DNA from: Asterella californica
Lineage: Eukaryota > Streptophyta > Marchantiopsida > Marchantiales > Aytoniaceae
NCBI GenBank assembly: GCA_036924285.1
Contig: JAYKYS010000009.1
Span: forward strand, 18,890,001-18,954,000
Direction of reading: 5' to 3'
Length of the DNA: 64,000 bases
Shown piece by piece: positions 34,937 through 46,461 of the stretch (position 1 is the first letter of the stretch; each line of letters opens with the position of its first letter). The notes beneath the pieces were generated by a model. It searched no databases and was not told the origin of the DNA. It saw only the letters and a list, made by a program, of their open reading frames with translations. Both the position numbers and the translations under genes were made by a program.

Positions 34937-36037
34937 TTTCGCGCACCTACCGCCTTGTTGCGCCAGCGGAAGCTCTTGCTCAGTAAGTCCCGAAATTCAA
35001 ACCGCTAACCTGCAAACACAATCACAAGTTAGCGTCCATGCACCACTTACCTTATCTCAGCTTGGTTCGGACTAGAGCCGGACCGTCTCCCTAATCATCA
35101 AGCTCTGCAATCCTAAGTCCCGACTTAGATCCGCCTAAGTCGGTCCCAAACATGAGCAAGCCACAATATGACTTGGGGCGGACTTCCCATAAAGTCCAGG
35201 GTCCTAAACGGTGCCTCCAGCACACCTAGCGGCCCAACCGCCCGTGATGTCCGTCTGGGTCCAGGCTCCCGAACGGTGGTCTAACCCGCCGACTCGTTCC
35301 CTAGTCTTGCCCCAGCCCTTACATCGTTCCTAAGTCTAGCCGTCCAAGTCTAGATCGGAACGTGCCTTGGAACTGGCCCAGCCATCACCTCATGCCCCCA
35401 GAGTCCGCCCGCCGAACCCTGGGGTCGGGTGACTCGTCCTGGCCCACCCAGGCATCGAGCCTCCCTCATATATACTTCTGGGGATCGGCGGCCCCGCCCT
35501 CCTCTTTGGTCCCTGAAAATTATACCACAACCCGATTGTGGTTCGGCCATAACTTCCAGCTCGGAGGTCAGATCGAGGAGTGTTATATATCACTGGAAAG
35601 CTCTCGACGAGATCTTTCCAATGATACCTCACTCGCCTCGAGATCTTACGTGGAGCTCCGTCCACGACCCAAAACGTCCCTGGAGCTCCAACACTTAGCA
35701 GTTTTTCCGAAACCTGTAGTCCAGACCCAGGGTCGAACCCTGTGGTTCGTCTGCGTCTCGGACCCACGTCTCGGTCCCACGTCTGAGACTCATGTTTCAG
35801 CCCGTTCCCAGACTCGCCCCCTTAGGTCAGCGTTCGTCTGGGGCCTTCTTGGGGATAGACTTTCATGTCCTAACCCAAGGTTCCAACCTTGGTTCAGAGA
35901 ACCACTTAGGGTTCATCTGATCCCGACTTCCCGGTCAAGCCGTTAAGTCCTACTCGCAGCGTTCACAACCTAGCGCAAGTCTGCTAGGGTTCTGTTGTTC
36001 GCGTCTGCGCCCGATCTTGAGAATGAGGGGCGCGACA
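34937..36037 (-). repeat. Minus-strand chromovirus 5' LTR
   Basis: 1101 bp, matching 28394-29507 with about six or seven substitutions by eye and one 13-bp unit fewer. A minus-strand TATATAT word at 35468-35474 is the likely TATA box. The hairpin at 35589-35625 lies upstream of it in U3. Confidence 0.9.
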
Positions 36038-38230
36038 GGCAACCTATTCCTGTCATCACCGCAAGCACTCTTGGGTTTGCTGGTCATCACTCCAGCCTCA
36101 CCACAAGAGAAATACCAGCACACCTAATAGAAAAGAAACCTAAGCGCAACGCTCGCACACAAATCCAATCAAACCAACTCGGCGTACAAACAGGCATGTG
36201 AGTATGGAGAGGATCTAAACACAGGCAATACTGTTAACAAATCTCCATACTCATGATCAAGTGCATTGAAGCACTAGCAAAACCTCCAGGTCGACCTGTC
36301 CTTCAAAGAGCTTTAAATCTTACGTCTTTCAGAACAAGAACCTCTCAATTTTACCTCACTGTCACTCCTCAACCACACCTCAGAATGAGATGAAACCAAT
36401 GCCAGTAGGTAGCATGTAGAATAATCTCTGTATTAAGGTATTATATGCAGAGAGATCATCTATGAGTTGGAAGTTATGCCTTATCAAAGTTCTCTATCTC
36501 CATAATATTCATGAGCTCATGATACTCTTTCGACAAAACTTTGCTGTCTGATTTTTCACAAACCACTCGAAAATAGCTCAAAATTCTCAAGAAGCTAAAG
36601 TGTCACCATCACTCTGTAAAATTTCACCACTAGATCCTCAACCAATCTCTCGGAATGTTCCAAACCTTAACTGTCAATGACACAAGACGATATGCAGATC
36701 CCTGTGCACAAAAACAGAGATACCCTTATACCCAATAATCCAAATGGTCCGAAATTTCACATGTATGTAGCTGGCTGTACCTTCTCAGATCCTGGAAGGT
36801 TTCATACCAAAATTCGACCCCAAACTCTCCATGTCGCTCTCAGTGTCTCCTAATTATAGTCTCTTACTCTCATAATCTCCGATTTGAGGCACCCAACTTC
36901 AGTCGGCCATAACTCTTTCACTCTGGCTTGGAATCGATTGATCTCAGAGTCCACCAGCAAGCCTATCTCAAAGAGCTTTCCAACAACAGTCAACTCGTCG
37001 TCAGCAACTTCACAAAACTCTCAAAAAGTGAGAAAGACATCTCAGAAATAAAATTGATCATGAATTTGATCCCATCAGCTTCAATTGATTGAAACGCTGT
37101 CGTCCGTGCTTCAAATCGAGCAACCATTGAATCTGCGAGCCTCCTCGTCTCCCAAGCTTTCCAACCATATCCAACACTCTGTGAATGGACCACGGGAAGT
37201 GCCCCTAATCCTAAAAAACGTGAAGAGAACTTGACAGAAGATGATTGGTCAAACTTTCGACCAATAAGAAACAAGTTGACAAAATATTTTTATCTTCACT
37301 CACATGACCAACACATAAGGAGCGAAATTTTATCCATGAGTATCATTTGGACACTCAAAGCTTATATTAAGCACACTACAAACACGTGATGTTGACGATG
37401 TCGTTGGTCAAGAAGCACGTAAACACAAAAGACAAACTACACTTAATAGAGAGTCAGAATGCCGACTCTAAAACGGTTGACAATAAACGGAACTACAAAA
37501 AGAACGGAAGAAGCTATCATTTGGTTGTAATAATCCTCTCTAAAATTTTTCACGATAAACTCTCGATGCACCACCTTTGGTCGACTGTAACAACATATTT
37601 CGATCCAAGTGTTGAACGAAACTCTCGCTGGAAAGTTCAGATCCAATCTATGATCCATACCACATCAGAGCAAGATGTATACTGTGAGATCCCAAACAGC
37701 GTAGTAAGTGACTATCGGAAGAATGATAAGATCCGAAGTAGTCATTATCATAGTCATAAACGACTCTCCTTAATGAGTCACCATAAACACTCGAAAGTGA
37801 TCACACGGTAGACAATGAAACTTAATTACGAACGGGTACGCAAGTGGAAGATCAGGAGCATGAAAGGACTCTCCGTTCATGCGTGTCACTCTTACTATCT
37901 CTCACTTCATCTGACAATACTGATAACACTCACTACTAGACTTGGATACTCCACACTCTATATCTAAAGCTCCGCGGACCTCCCTTCTTATACAGCAACT
38001 TCGCATATGACGCAAGAGTAATAACCTTTATCTCCACTCAGCGGAGAGTACATGGATCGTCCACGTGGAGTCTTCTCTTTTGACACGATAAAGTCCCAGT
38101 GCCTCTACAACATCAAAACACGTACGATAAGGATATGTGCTAGTTTCATACCCTAGCCAATCCACAACACGACAACGCTTGATCCAAAGATTAGGACAAG
38201 ATTATGAAATGAGATGGTAGTCTAAATCAT
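36038..38230. other. Repeat-derived sequence right of the chromovirus, no gene
   Basis: Continuous with 28080-28393 before the chromovirus inserted. On the minus strand a TGTCGTGTTGTGGATTGGC word at about 38174 resembles the start of the inner-family LTR (TGTCGTGCTACTTGG), so this may be a large LTR of a related family running leftward. I could not find its other end or a target duplication. The 141-codon frame at 37386-37811 has no recognisable motif. Confidence 0.4.
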
Positions 38231-39745
38231 CATTGTGGAGCTTTGATCTAGATGAACACAACCAGTGATAAGATCGTTAGATACACACTTGATGTATTGT
38301 CTAGGACCTAGACTTTACAAAAGCCAGCCTCAAGTAATGTTGTGGCTTGCTCATGTTTTGAGACCGTCATAGTCGATATAGATGAGGAGTTACAGAATTA
38401 TGAGCTTGAGAGTTAATGAGATGTTATGATCCAAGTGGCGTATTGGTTTATTTGAAAGATGTGTCTAGAAATATGTGGGATATCTTGTTATTGAAGGTGT
38501 AGTGCATTAAGAAAGAAAAGCAATAATGTAAGCTTCAATAACTTGGGTCTTGATGTTTTAGGATTAGTATACATGAGAAGTTCATATAACATTTCCTTCT
38601 CATAAGTCTCACAACCCTCACTTCTCTAAAACAGATTTGAAGCTCCTTCAAATATCTATCCAACAATGTAGAAAACACCTTAAATGGCCATCTCCAGCCA
38701 AAGTTAGGCCAACTAAAGTTTCTGATCTCTTTCTCTATAAAATTTGTTAGGTTGTTTCTCTATACTAGATCTGAAATCCCATCAGAAGGTACTCGACAAG
38801 AGCTTTCTCAAGGTACCTCAAACGTCACAAATCTTCTCATACAAATTAGACGTACACGAGACCTCGTGCATTTTTTGTCTTCAAGTCCAAAGGTACTCCT
38901 CTAACTTCAAATAGTTGGTAGGGCTCCAAATCCAATGATTATGGTTTCACTGGAAAGTCCTTCTAGAAGACTTATGCAATGGTTCCAAGAAATCCTTAAA
39001 CAAAAATATACAGACAAAATTACATCATTTCGGCGTGTCTCAATCTACTCTCTACAGTAGAAGTTTGTCAATCTTCACATAAATTTCTTTTCCATACCAC
39101 TTTTCCTTTCCAAATGTATACAAACCCTCATGCACTCAATGTCAAATTGTCCATGTCCAACCAAGTGCACGAGTCCTCACACACTCATTCGATGCAAGGA
39201 AAAACTATATATGATTGATGATCCAACCTTGATTCTTAACTTTTAATATAGAATCCACAAGAATTTAGTAATCTCTAGATGTCACTCCTCACAAAATCTA
39301 TTTGAAATGAGTCATCGTGAGCTCTTTCATACTTCAAGCTACCCTCTTACTAGTAATTTATATCTCGTTTATTTGTCAAGCATGTGATATATTACATGTC
39401 GTGCATGCAACTTTGACATAATGTACAGTCAACGTCTACATAGACATCATAACTCATCTAAAATGACACATCACTCAAATGCCACATCACATATATGATA
39501 TATTGTTAGTTTTCTTGCTATATCAACCGTCATAAAATTCATACTTGATGATTTCTCTTTCTTTTTCTTGGCACCCATTTTTTTCTCTTTGCTTTTCTTG
39601 TATTTTCCTTCTCTTTCTCCATGTTGGTGTTTGAAGGTCAGTTAAGGAACCATGTCTTGTCTAGTAGGGTTGGGATCTGCTTATTGCTTTGTTTTGTTGG
39701 TATGGATATTTTCATCTCTTGAAGCTAATTTTGAACATCCAGCAA
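38231..39745. other. No gene or recognised repeat
   Basis: AT-rich sequence with only short frames on both strands. A T/C-rich low-complexity patch lies around 39545-39620. Nothing further can be supported. Confidence 0.55.
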
Positions 39746-40030
39746 TCACTCCCTAATTAGGTTAAACATTCTTATCAATTAAGTTAGTACTGTTTCATAC
39801 AAACATGAATCCGGTTATCGTATCATGGATCAACTTATTCATGAAACAAAAATTTGAAGATTATGTCATATTGGTCCAAAAAGCTCATTTGATGTTTTAA
39901 TCCAAATTTCACTACATCATTTTCAATAAATCAAGTGATAGAGGTCTTTGTAAGATTCTCATAGATATTTCATTTTTGTCATTTGGATGTTTAATAATGA
40001 ATTATGGATCACGAAAGATAGAAAAAACAA
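39746..40030 (+). repeat. Dispersed repeat D, copy 1 of a close pair
   Basis: Matches 40156-40456 over ~280 bp: TCC(C/T)AATTAGGTTAAACA, TTTCATACAAACAT, TATCATGGATC-ACTTAT, TATTGGTCCAAAAAGCTCAT, TTGATGTTTTAATCCAAA, TCATTTGGATGTTTAATAATG and GGATCACGAAAGATAGAA in order. The offset of about 410 bp makes it a tandem-like direct pair. Confidence 0.8.
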
Positions 40031-40155
40031 TTGTCTTTGTTAGACGAATGTATCTATATTAGAAGTCGATAGACGAATGCAAATATCAAGATGTAGACGT
40101 TCGATGATGATCTCTATTGTCAAATAGACGGGTGATGGAAGATGATACACGATGT

Positions 40156-40456
40156 CACTTCCTAGTTAGGTTAAACACTCTTACCAATTCAGTTAATATT
40201 GTTTCATACAAACATTAATCCGGTTGTTGTATCATGGATCGACTTATACATGAAACACAAATTTGAAGATTGTGTAATATTGGTCCAAAAAGCTCATGTG
40301 GCAAAAATTGATGTTTTAATCCAAACTTCAGTGCATCACTTTCAACAAATCAAGTGATAATGGTCTTTCTAAAATTCTCATAGATATTACATTTTTATCA
40401 TTTGGATGTTTAATAATGAATCATGGATCACGAAAGATAGAAGAATCAAGTTAGAT
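40156..40456 (+). repeat. Dispersed repeat D, copy 2
   Basis: Second copy of the pair. It carries an extra GGCAAAAAT word before TTGATGTTTTAATCC. Its right end, AATCAAG-TAGAT, matches the right end of the diverged copy at 4297-4540. Frames are short and interrupted, so no protein is proposed. Confidence 0.8.
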
Positions 40457-41534
40457 GCACTCACGCGAATATCCACATAACACTAAGCTAGCAACGTCTC
40501 ATTACGTGCGATCTGACATCTTAGATAACCGTGGATGTGACACCAAATATGCTATCATGCGAGTTACATGAAAAAGTTTACAAAACACATAAATCAACAC
40601 AATACAAGTTATGCACTAAATTCACATGTGAGTCGTGTCACAACACGATAATGTGCATCACATAACATAATTAGACGTTGAATCATGCTCTAAGTACATG
40701 AAGAATCCATACATGATAAACAAATGCTTTAGACCATAAGAGCATTTTCAAACATTCCCTTAAGTCGACTTGTGCACTAACAATACTCTTTTCATCTTTT
40801 TTTCACGACAAACTAACTAGAATACTCAATTCTGACATTCTATAATTCTGATATGAACTCCATTCAAGATCAGTCTTACATGAATTGATAGCCTATTGTA
40901 TAAGCTTTCCAGTGATATAGATTACGCCTTGATTGTATCAAGATAACTCTTATCACAATAGGTCAAAGTTGATCATTTATAACACTTATAACTCGAAACG
41001 TCTCAAATCTTCATCTTGATCCGCATGTTTGATCTAGATTTTGAGTGATCAAACAAGCTCTAGCTAGCAACACATCACTAGAATCTTGTCTTCTAGAGCT
41101 TCCAACAAGGTTACGCATGCACGTAGCAAGAGATTATTGAGCTTGAGACGTGGTGCCGAAGATAATGATACCTTGCAGTTAGAGATTTCAGATCAACAAC
41201 TTCGACATAGTGTAACATTTTCTTTGATTATGATCTCTGCACCAAATTCATAGCATAACTCCTTTAACTCACTTCTAGCACCTCCAGTGCCTCCAGTGAG
41301 TTCCACCTCCAAACTCCAAGTCGTTTGCTCAAGACCAACCAAGAGATGTGAATGAAATCTCGCTCTTCCTTCAAACTCATCACGTTGTCGTGTCATGGAC
41401 CAACTATGGTGTTAAACTAAGGTTCAAAGAGAAAATTTTATCAATTTGCTCTAAAAATATTTCTGATTGCACCATTGGACTTGTGGAGGTGACTCTCAAG
41501 CGAGGATCGAAGTCGCTTAGACGTGTTCTTCCTT
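40457..41534. other. No gene recognised
   Basis: AT-rich sequence with no frame over ~70 codons that continues a known motif. A short match to the start of repeat D (GTCGTGTCATGGACCAAC) is at about 41390. Confidence 0.5.
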
Positions 41535-42435
41535 TCAAAGAAGAACTCTACAGTGGAAAGTTGAAGGAAATCGGATGATATCTAAGCACTCTTCAGAAGT
41601 ATGAAGAATGGACGGAGAAAGTTTTCAAAGAGATTTGATATCAAGCTTATGGTTATCTATTACGAGATGGATATCTTTGGAAGAGACCAAAGTGGAGATT
41701 TGGAGTATCTTTGAGAGTAGTGGGTCATGAAGAGATCAAGAAACAAGTACTCATGATATCTTATGCACAAGACATCAAGGTACATGGACGACCTTTGTCA
41801 AGATCAAAGAGAGATATTGGTAGAAAAGATTATATCGAGATGTAGATAAATTTGTTGGGTCATGTATTGAATATCAATTTCAATCCAAGATTCAATACAA
41901 AGATGGACTGAGACTCACATATTCTTTGTCTATTCATTTCCAGTGGGCTTTGGATTTGTTTGCCATGTCATCCGAGATTTGGAACATGCGTCATTTAGTT
42001 TTGACATGAGAAGAGTTATCCAACTTTATAGAAGAGAGAGCTTTACGCACCAAAGCTACCAAGCCTTCATATTGGAAGATATAGTTTCTCGATAGGGAAG
42101 TGTAGGAATAATTCGTGCAGATAGAGGAGACTTGAATGCATATGAAGCACGTGAGTTCTTCAACAGATATGGGATACGATTTAAGTTGATCACTTCAATA
42201 AATCCAGAAGCTAATAGAAAAAGTGAACGAGGGCATCCACCAATCATCCAAACATTGGTGAAAGCATGCAAGGGACGTAATGGTGACTGGTCTAGACTTC
42301 TTCATTTCGCGTTGTGGGCTGATAGAACTACTCCTAGTACAATCACATGTTACATGCTTATAGAATTAATGACCTGGCAAAAATCTATCATGCCAGCAGA
42401 AGGAGATGCTCCTACTTGGGTATGTTCACCTTGAG
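41535..42435 (+). pseudogene. Old Ty3/gypsy integrase, left part (split by the chromovirus)
   Basis: The frames follow the inner element's integrase protein at 50538-52223: FKEELYSGKLKEIGRYLSTL, YGYLLRDGYLWKRPK, a degraded zinc module, then (frame 42132-42434) EFFNRYGIRFKLITSINPEA, KSERGHPPIIQTLVKACKG, FALWADRTTPSTITCYM and TWQKSIMPAEGDAPTW. Catalytic Glu (KSERGH) is kept; many stops occur. It breaks at TTGAG (42431-42435), the chromovirus target site, and resumes at 58866. Confidence 0.85.
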
Positions 42436-43576
42436 TGTCGCGACCCTCATTCTCAAGATCGAGCGCATTACGCGAACAACAGAACTCTAGCGGACTTGCG
42501 CTAGATTGTGAACGCTGCGAGTAGGACTTAACGGCTTGACCGGGAAGTCAGGATCAGATGAACCCTAAGTGGTTCTCTGAACCAAGGTTGGAACCTTGGG
42601 TTAGGACATAAGGGCCTACCCCAAGAGGACCCCAGACAAACGCTGACCTAAGGGGGCGAGTCTGAAAACGGACCGAAACATGAATCTGAGATATAGGTCT
42701 GAGACGTGAGTCTGAGACGTGGGACCGAGATGTAGACGGACCGTGGTTCAGACGCTGGTCCGAACCACAGGGTTCGAGTCTGGGTCTGGACCACAGATTT
42801 CCAAAAAAAGACTAAGTGTTGGAGCTCCATGGACGTTTTAGGTCGTGGACGGAGCTCCACGTAAGATCTCGAGACGGGTGAGGTATCATTGGAAAGGTCT
42901 CGTCGAGAGCTTTCCAGTGATATATAACACTCCTCGATCGGACCTCCGAGCTAGAAGTTATGGCCGAACCACAATCGGGTTATGATATAATTTTCAGGGA
43001 CCAAAGAGGAGGGCGGGGACGCCGATCCCCATAAGTATATATGAGAGGGGGGCTCGATGCCTGGGTGGGCCAGGACGAGTCATCCGATCCCAGGGTTCGG
43101 CGGGTGGACTCTGGGGGCATGAGGTGATGGCTGGGCCGGTTCCAAGGCACGTTCCGATCCGGACTTGGACGTTTGGACTTAGGAACGATGTAAGGGCTGG
43201 GACAAGACTAGGGAACGAGTCGGCGGGTTAGACCACCGTTTGAGAGCCTAGACCCAGACGGACATCACGGGCGGTTGGGCCGCTAGGTGTGCTGGAGGCA
43301 CCGTTTAGGACCCTGGACTTTATGGGAAGTCCGTCCTAAGTCATCTTGTGACTTGCTCATGTTTGGGACCGACCTAGGCGGGACTAGGTCGGGACTTAGG
43401 AACTATTGAGCTTGATGATTAGGGAGACGGTCCGGCTCTAGTCCGGACCAAGCTGAGATAAGGTAAATGGTGCATGGACGCTAACTTGTGATTGTGTTTG
43501 CAGGTTAGCGGTGTAAAGTTTACGACCTACTGAGCTAGAGCTTCCGCTGGCGCAACAAGGCAGTAAGTGCACGAAA
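42436..43576 (+). repeat. Plus-strand chromovirus 5' LTR
   Basis: 1141 bp from TGTCGCGACCCTCATTC to GTGCACGAAA. TATATAT at 43036-43042 is the likely TATA box. A conserved hairpin lies at 42885-42921. Left flank is the TTGAG target duplication. Confidence 0.92.
43036..43042 (+). promoter_or_regulatory. TATA box of chromovirus LTR promoter
   Basis: TATATAT lies about 600 bp into the LTR, preceded by a GATCCCCATAAG word and followed by a G-rich stretch; it is conserved in all four chromovirus LTRs of the window. Position fits a U3 core promoter with start about 30 bp downstream. Confidence 0.55.
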
Positions 43577-43578
43577 AG

Positions 43579-43590
43579 TGATATCAGAGC
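43579..43590 (+). other. Primer binding site, tRNA-iMet type
   Basis: TGATATCAGAGC starts two bases after the 5' LTR, with one mismatch to the expected TGGTATCAGAGC. The same word is found in the minus-strand copy. Confidence 0.8.
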
Positions 43591-43697
43591 CGACGCTTCG
43601 GTGAGCGAGAACTTGAGGTAGCGGCTGAAGGCTGAGCGCTTGAGGAGGGACGCGAGACACGAAGCGGATCAGCGTTTCTAGGTGAACACTTGGAGCG

Positions 43698-44836
43698 ATG
43701 ACCGATGACAGACAGAGTTCCAGGAGGAAGATCAAGAAACGAGGAGCGGCTAACGGGAGCAGATCGACTCGAGCTAACCCCGAGGCACAGTCAGGAGACG
43801 ACAACCGACAACCTTCGCCCCAACGTCAAGGGAGCTCTGTACTAGCTGCGACACCAGTGCAGCAAGACGGAGTCTTGTCAACGGTGCCCAACGATTCAAG
43901 CACGGGAAGTCAAGGAGCCTTGTATGCGAAACTCATCAAGATGATGAAGACCATGCAGGAAGGCATGGCCTCTAGGGATAAACGTATCGCTAAACTTGAG
44001 GCAGGTCAAGAGAGTTCTTCGTCTACCAGGAAGCTTTGTAAGACGAATTTGCCGACTCCGTTTTCAGGTATAGGACGGGCTCGCAAGGTTAAGGATTTCT
44101 TAACTGAGTTAGATCTATACTTTGAGGCGCAACAGGCTAAGGAGTCTGACAAGGTGAGAGCGGCGGTTACGTTCCTGAAGGACCATGCGCTTCTCTGGTG
44201 GACTGCATACAGGGATGAGCATACCTTGACCGTCTCGGCGCTTGGTTGGAAAGAGTTAAAGGAGTTGCTCGCAGGACGATTCACTCCGGAGTATCAAGGA
44301 TTCGGGATGGTGTCAAACTAGTTAGGCTGAAGCAGACAGGGACCTTAAGTGCTTATGTGCGCGAGTTCAGTGCCAAACTAGACTCGTTCTCCAAGTGGAC
44401 AGAGGAGACCAAGATATGTATATTCATTGGGGGACTCAAGTCCAGCTCGGAGAAGGCTCTCTTTTGGATGCCGAAGCTACCTGAGACATGTGCCGAACTC
44501 TTGAAGCTAGCGGAGCAAATTGAGGACGATGAAGTCCAGCAACAGAAACCCTTTGAACCACGCAGCACGGACAAGTTCCAGAAGAAGAACAAGGGCTTCA
44601 AGCGACAGTGGGATGGGGGTGAGAAGGATCGAAAGGATTCTTCTGCCTCGGCAGCAAAGCGGCAACAAACAGGAGTAAAACCTAAGGGGCAAACACTTCA
44701 GAAGGGCAATGGTGCTAAGTTTACTTGCTACAACTGTGACGAGGCGGGTCATATTGCTAAGGGGTGTACGAAACCTAAGATTACTAAATGTAGCATGAAT
44801 GCATTTGTTGCAAAGGACTTGTTGGAGGCCAGATGA
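43698..44836 (+). pseudogene. Plus-strand chromovirus gag (frameshifted)
   Basis: Gag core in the first frame (43698-44321): [42 protein letters not shown]. One base is missing after EYQ near 44300 relative to the sister copy, and gag continues in the frame ending 44836 with [20 protein letters not shown] and the zinc knuckle CYNCDEAGHIAKGC. A second missing base at LLEAR (near 44830) ends the frame before protease. A ~15-bp insertion sits at 44865-44885. Confidence 0.9.
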
Positions 44837-44886
44837 CTGTGACCTTGAGAACCACGAAGAAGACGTCGAGATGTTCATGTTGCTGA

Positions 44887-46461
44887 TTGATGTTTCTACA
44901 AGCCAAGGTTGCTAACCGTGATGTTACTTTTCTTGTGGACACAAGAGCGACTCACTCCTTCATAAATCCAAAGTTGGTGAAGAAGTTGGGCTTGTCTACC
45001 TCCAAGGCAGACAAGCCTATTCGGGTGCGCTTTGCCAAGGGCAAGACGTACCAAACTTCTGAAGTAGCCTTGGACGTACGATTTGCATGTGAGAAGTTGG
45101 AGTTCACAAAGAATTTCACGGTGTGCGAGATGGATGATATCCATGCGGTTTTGGGGAACACTTTCTTGGACAGATTTGAAGTAGAACTTAGGCGGAAACC
45201 TATAAGGTTAAACGTTAGAGTTAAAGTGCGGAAGTTGGGAGTGAGGCTGATCCGAAAGGCACGGAAAAGTGACGATTTTGCGGTGAATTTGATCAAGGGC
45301 AAACAGATGGACTTCAACGACGGGGTCATGTGTTTGATGCGGGTTGCAGACTTGATGGCGGATGACAGACAAGAGGAAAGATCAGGAGACGCGATTAAAC
45401 TTCCGAAGGTGCTTCGCGAAGTGATTAAGGAGTTTGAGGATGTCTTGACGGGTGAGTTACCTGCTGAGTTATCTCTAAGGCGGGTGGTGGATCACAAGAT
45501 CGAGGTCTTGCCAAGATCGGAACCACCTTCCAAAGCCCCTTACCGACTCAATCAGGTGGAACTCCTTGAGTTGAAAAGACAACTCGATGAGCTATTAGCG
45601 CGGGGATATATTCGAACCAGCAAGTCACCTTATGGAGCCCCAGTTCTTTTTGCAAAGAAAAAGGATGGGAAGTTACGACTCTGCGTAGATTATCGTGCAC
45701 TCAATAAGGTGACGGTGAAGAATAATTATTCCTTGCCAAGGATAGACGATCTCTTTGATAGGTTAGCGAGCGCAAAGTACTTGAGCAGGATAGACTTGAA
45801 GTCAGGATATTACCAGATCCGGATAGCTGACCCAGATGTTGAGAAGACCGCTTGTCGAACCAGATACGGATCGTTTGAATTCGTGGTGATGCCATTTGGA
45901 CTCTGCAAAGCCCCTTCGGCGTTCACTACATTGATGAACACAATTTTTCGCGAGATGGATGAGTTTGTCATCATTTACATCGACGACATCTTGATCTACT
46001 CCAAAACCTTGGAGTCGCACGCGGAGCAGCTAAGGGTGGTGTTGACGAAGCTGCGGGAGCATAAGCTGTTTGCCAACATTGACAAGAGTGAGTTTGATTT
46101 GGAGCGCATTAACTTCTTGGGACATGTCATTAGTGCAGAAGGAGTCGGCCCGGATATGCATAAGGTGGACGCGATTGTGACTTGGGAGCCTCCGACTACA
46201 GTGAAGAGGATGCGACGATTCTTAGGATTGGTGCAGTTCTACCGCAAGTATGTGAAGGGGTTTTCAAAGATCACGAAGCCGCTGACGGACTGGACGAGCA
46301 AAGACGCACAGGTAAGTTGGACCAAGGAGGTGGATGATGCGTTTCAGACGATCAAAGCTATTTTGGCAAAGGCGCCAGTTTTGAAGCTACCGGAATTCAA
46401 CAAACCATTCGAGGTGCACACGGACGCGAGCGACTATGCGATTGACGGAGTGTTGGTGTAG
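44887..46461 (+). pseudogene. Plus-strand chromovirus protease-RT-RNase H (truncated)
   Basis: A 524-codon frame. Protease: VTFLVDTRATHSF near residue 14; the sister copy has DTG, so Gly has become Arg in the active-site loop and protease should be dead. [58 protein letters not shown] and YIDD at residue ~364. RNase H starts with HTDASDYAIDGVLV. The frame ends at a TAG (46459-46461) where the sister copy has CAG. Confidence 0.9.

Larger units (their letters stand above)
28394..36037 (-). mobile_element. Chromovirus (Ty3/gypsy) on the minus strand, recent insertion
   Basis: 7644 bp bounded by LTRs 28394-29507 and 34937-36037 that differ by only a handful of substitutions and one 13-bp repeat unit. 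On the minus strand the order is 5' LTR, primer site, gag with zinc knuckle, protease, RT, RNase H, integrase, chromodomain, polypurine tract, 3' LTR. Flanks are GGCAG (28389-28393) and GGCAA (36038-36042), a target duplication matching at 4 of 5 bases. The coding region has a small set of lesions: a 1-bp loss and a stop in RT, a 1-bp gain in RNase H, and a stop just before the chromodomain. It is therefore not autonomous despite its youth. Confidence 0.95.

Noticed and set aside
37386..37811. 141-codon frame
   Set aside because: No recognisable motif, no splice-linked neighbour, and a composition like the surrounding non-coding repeat DNA.
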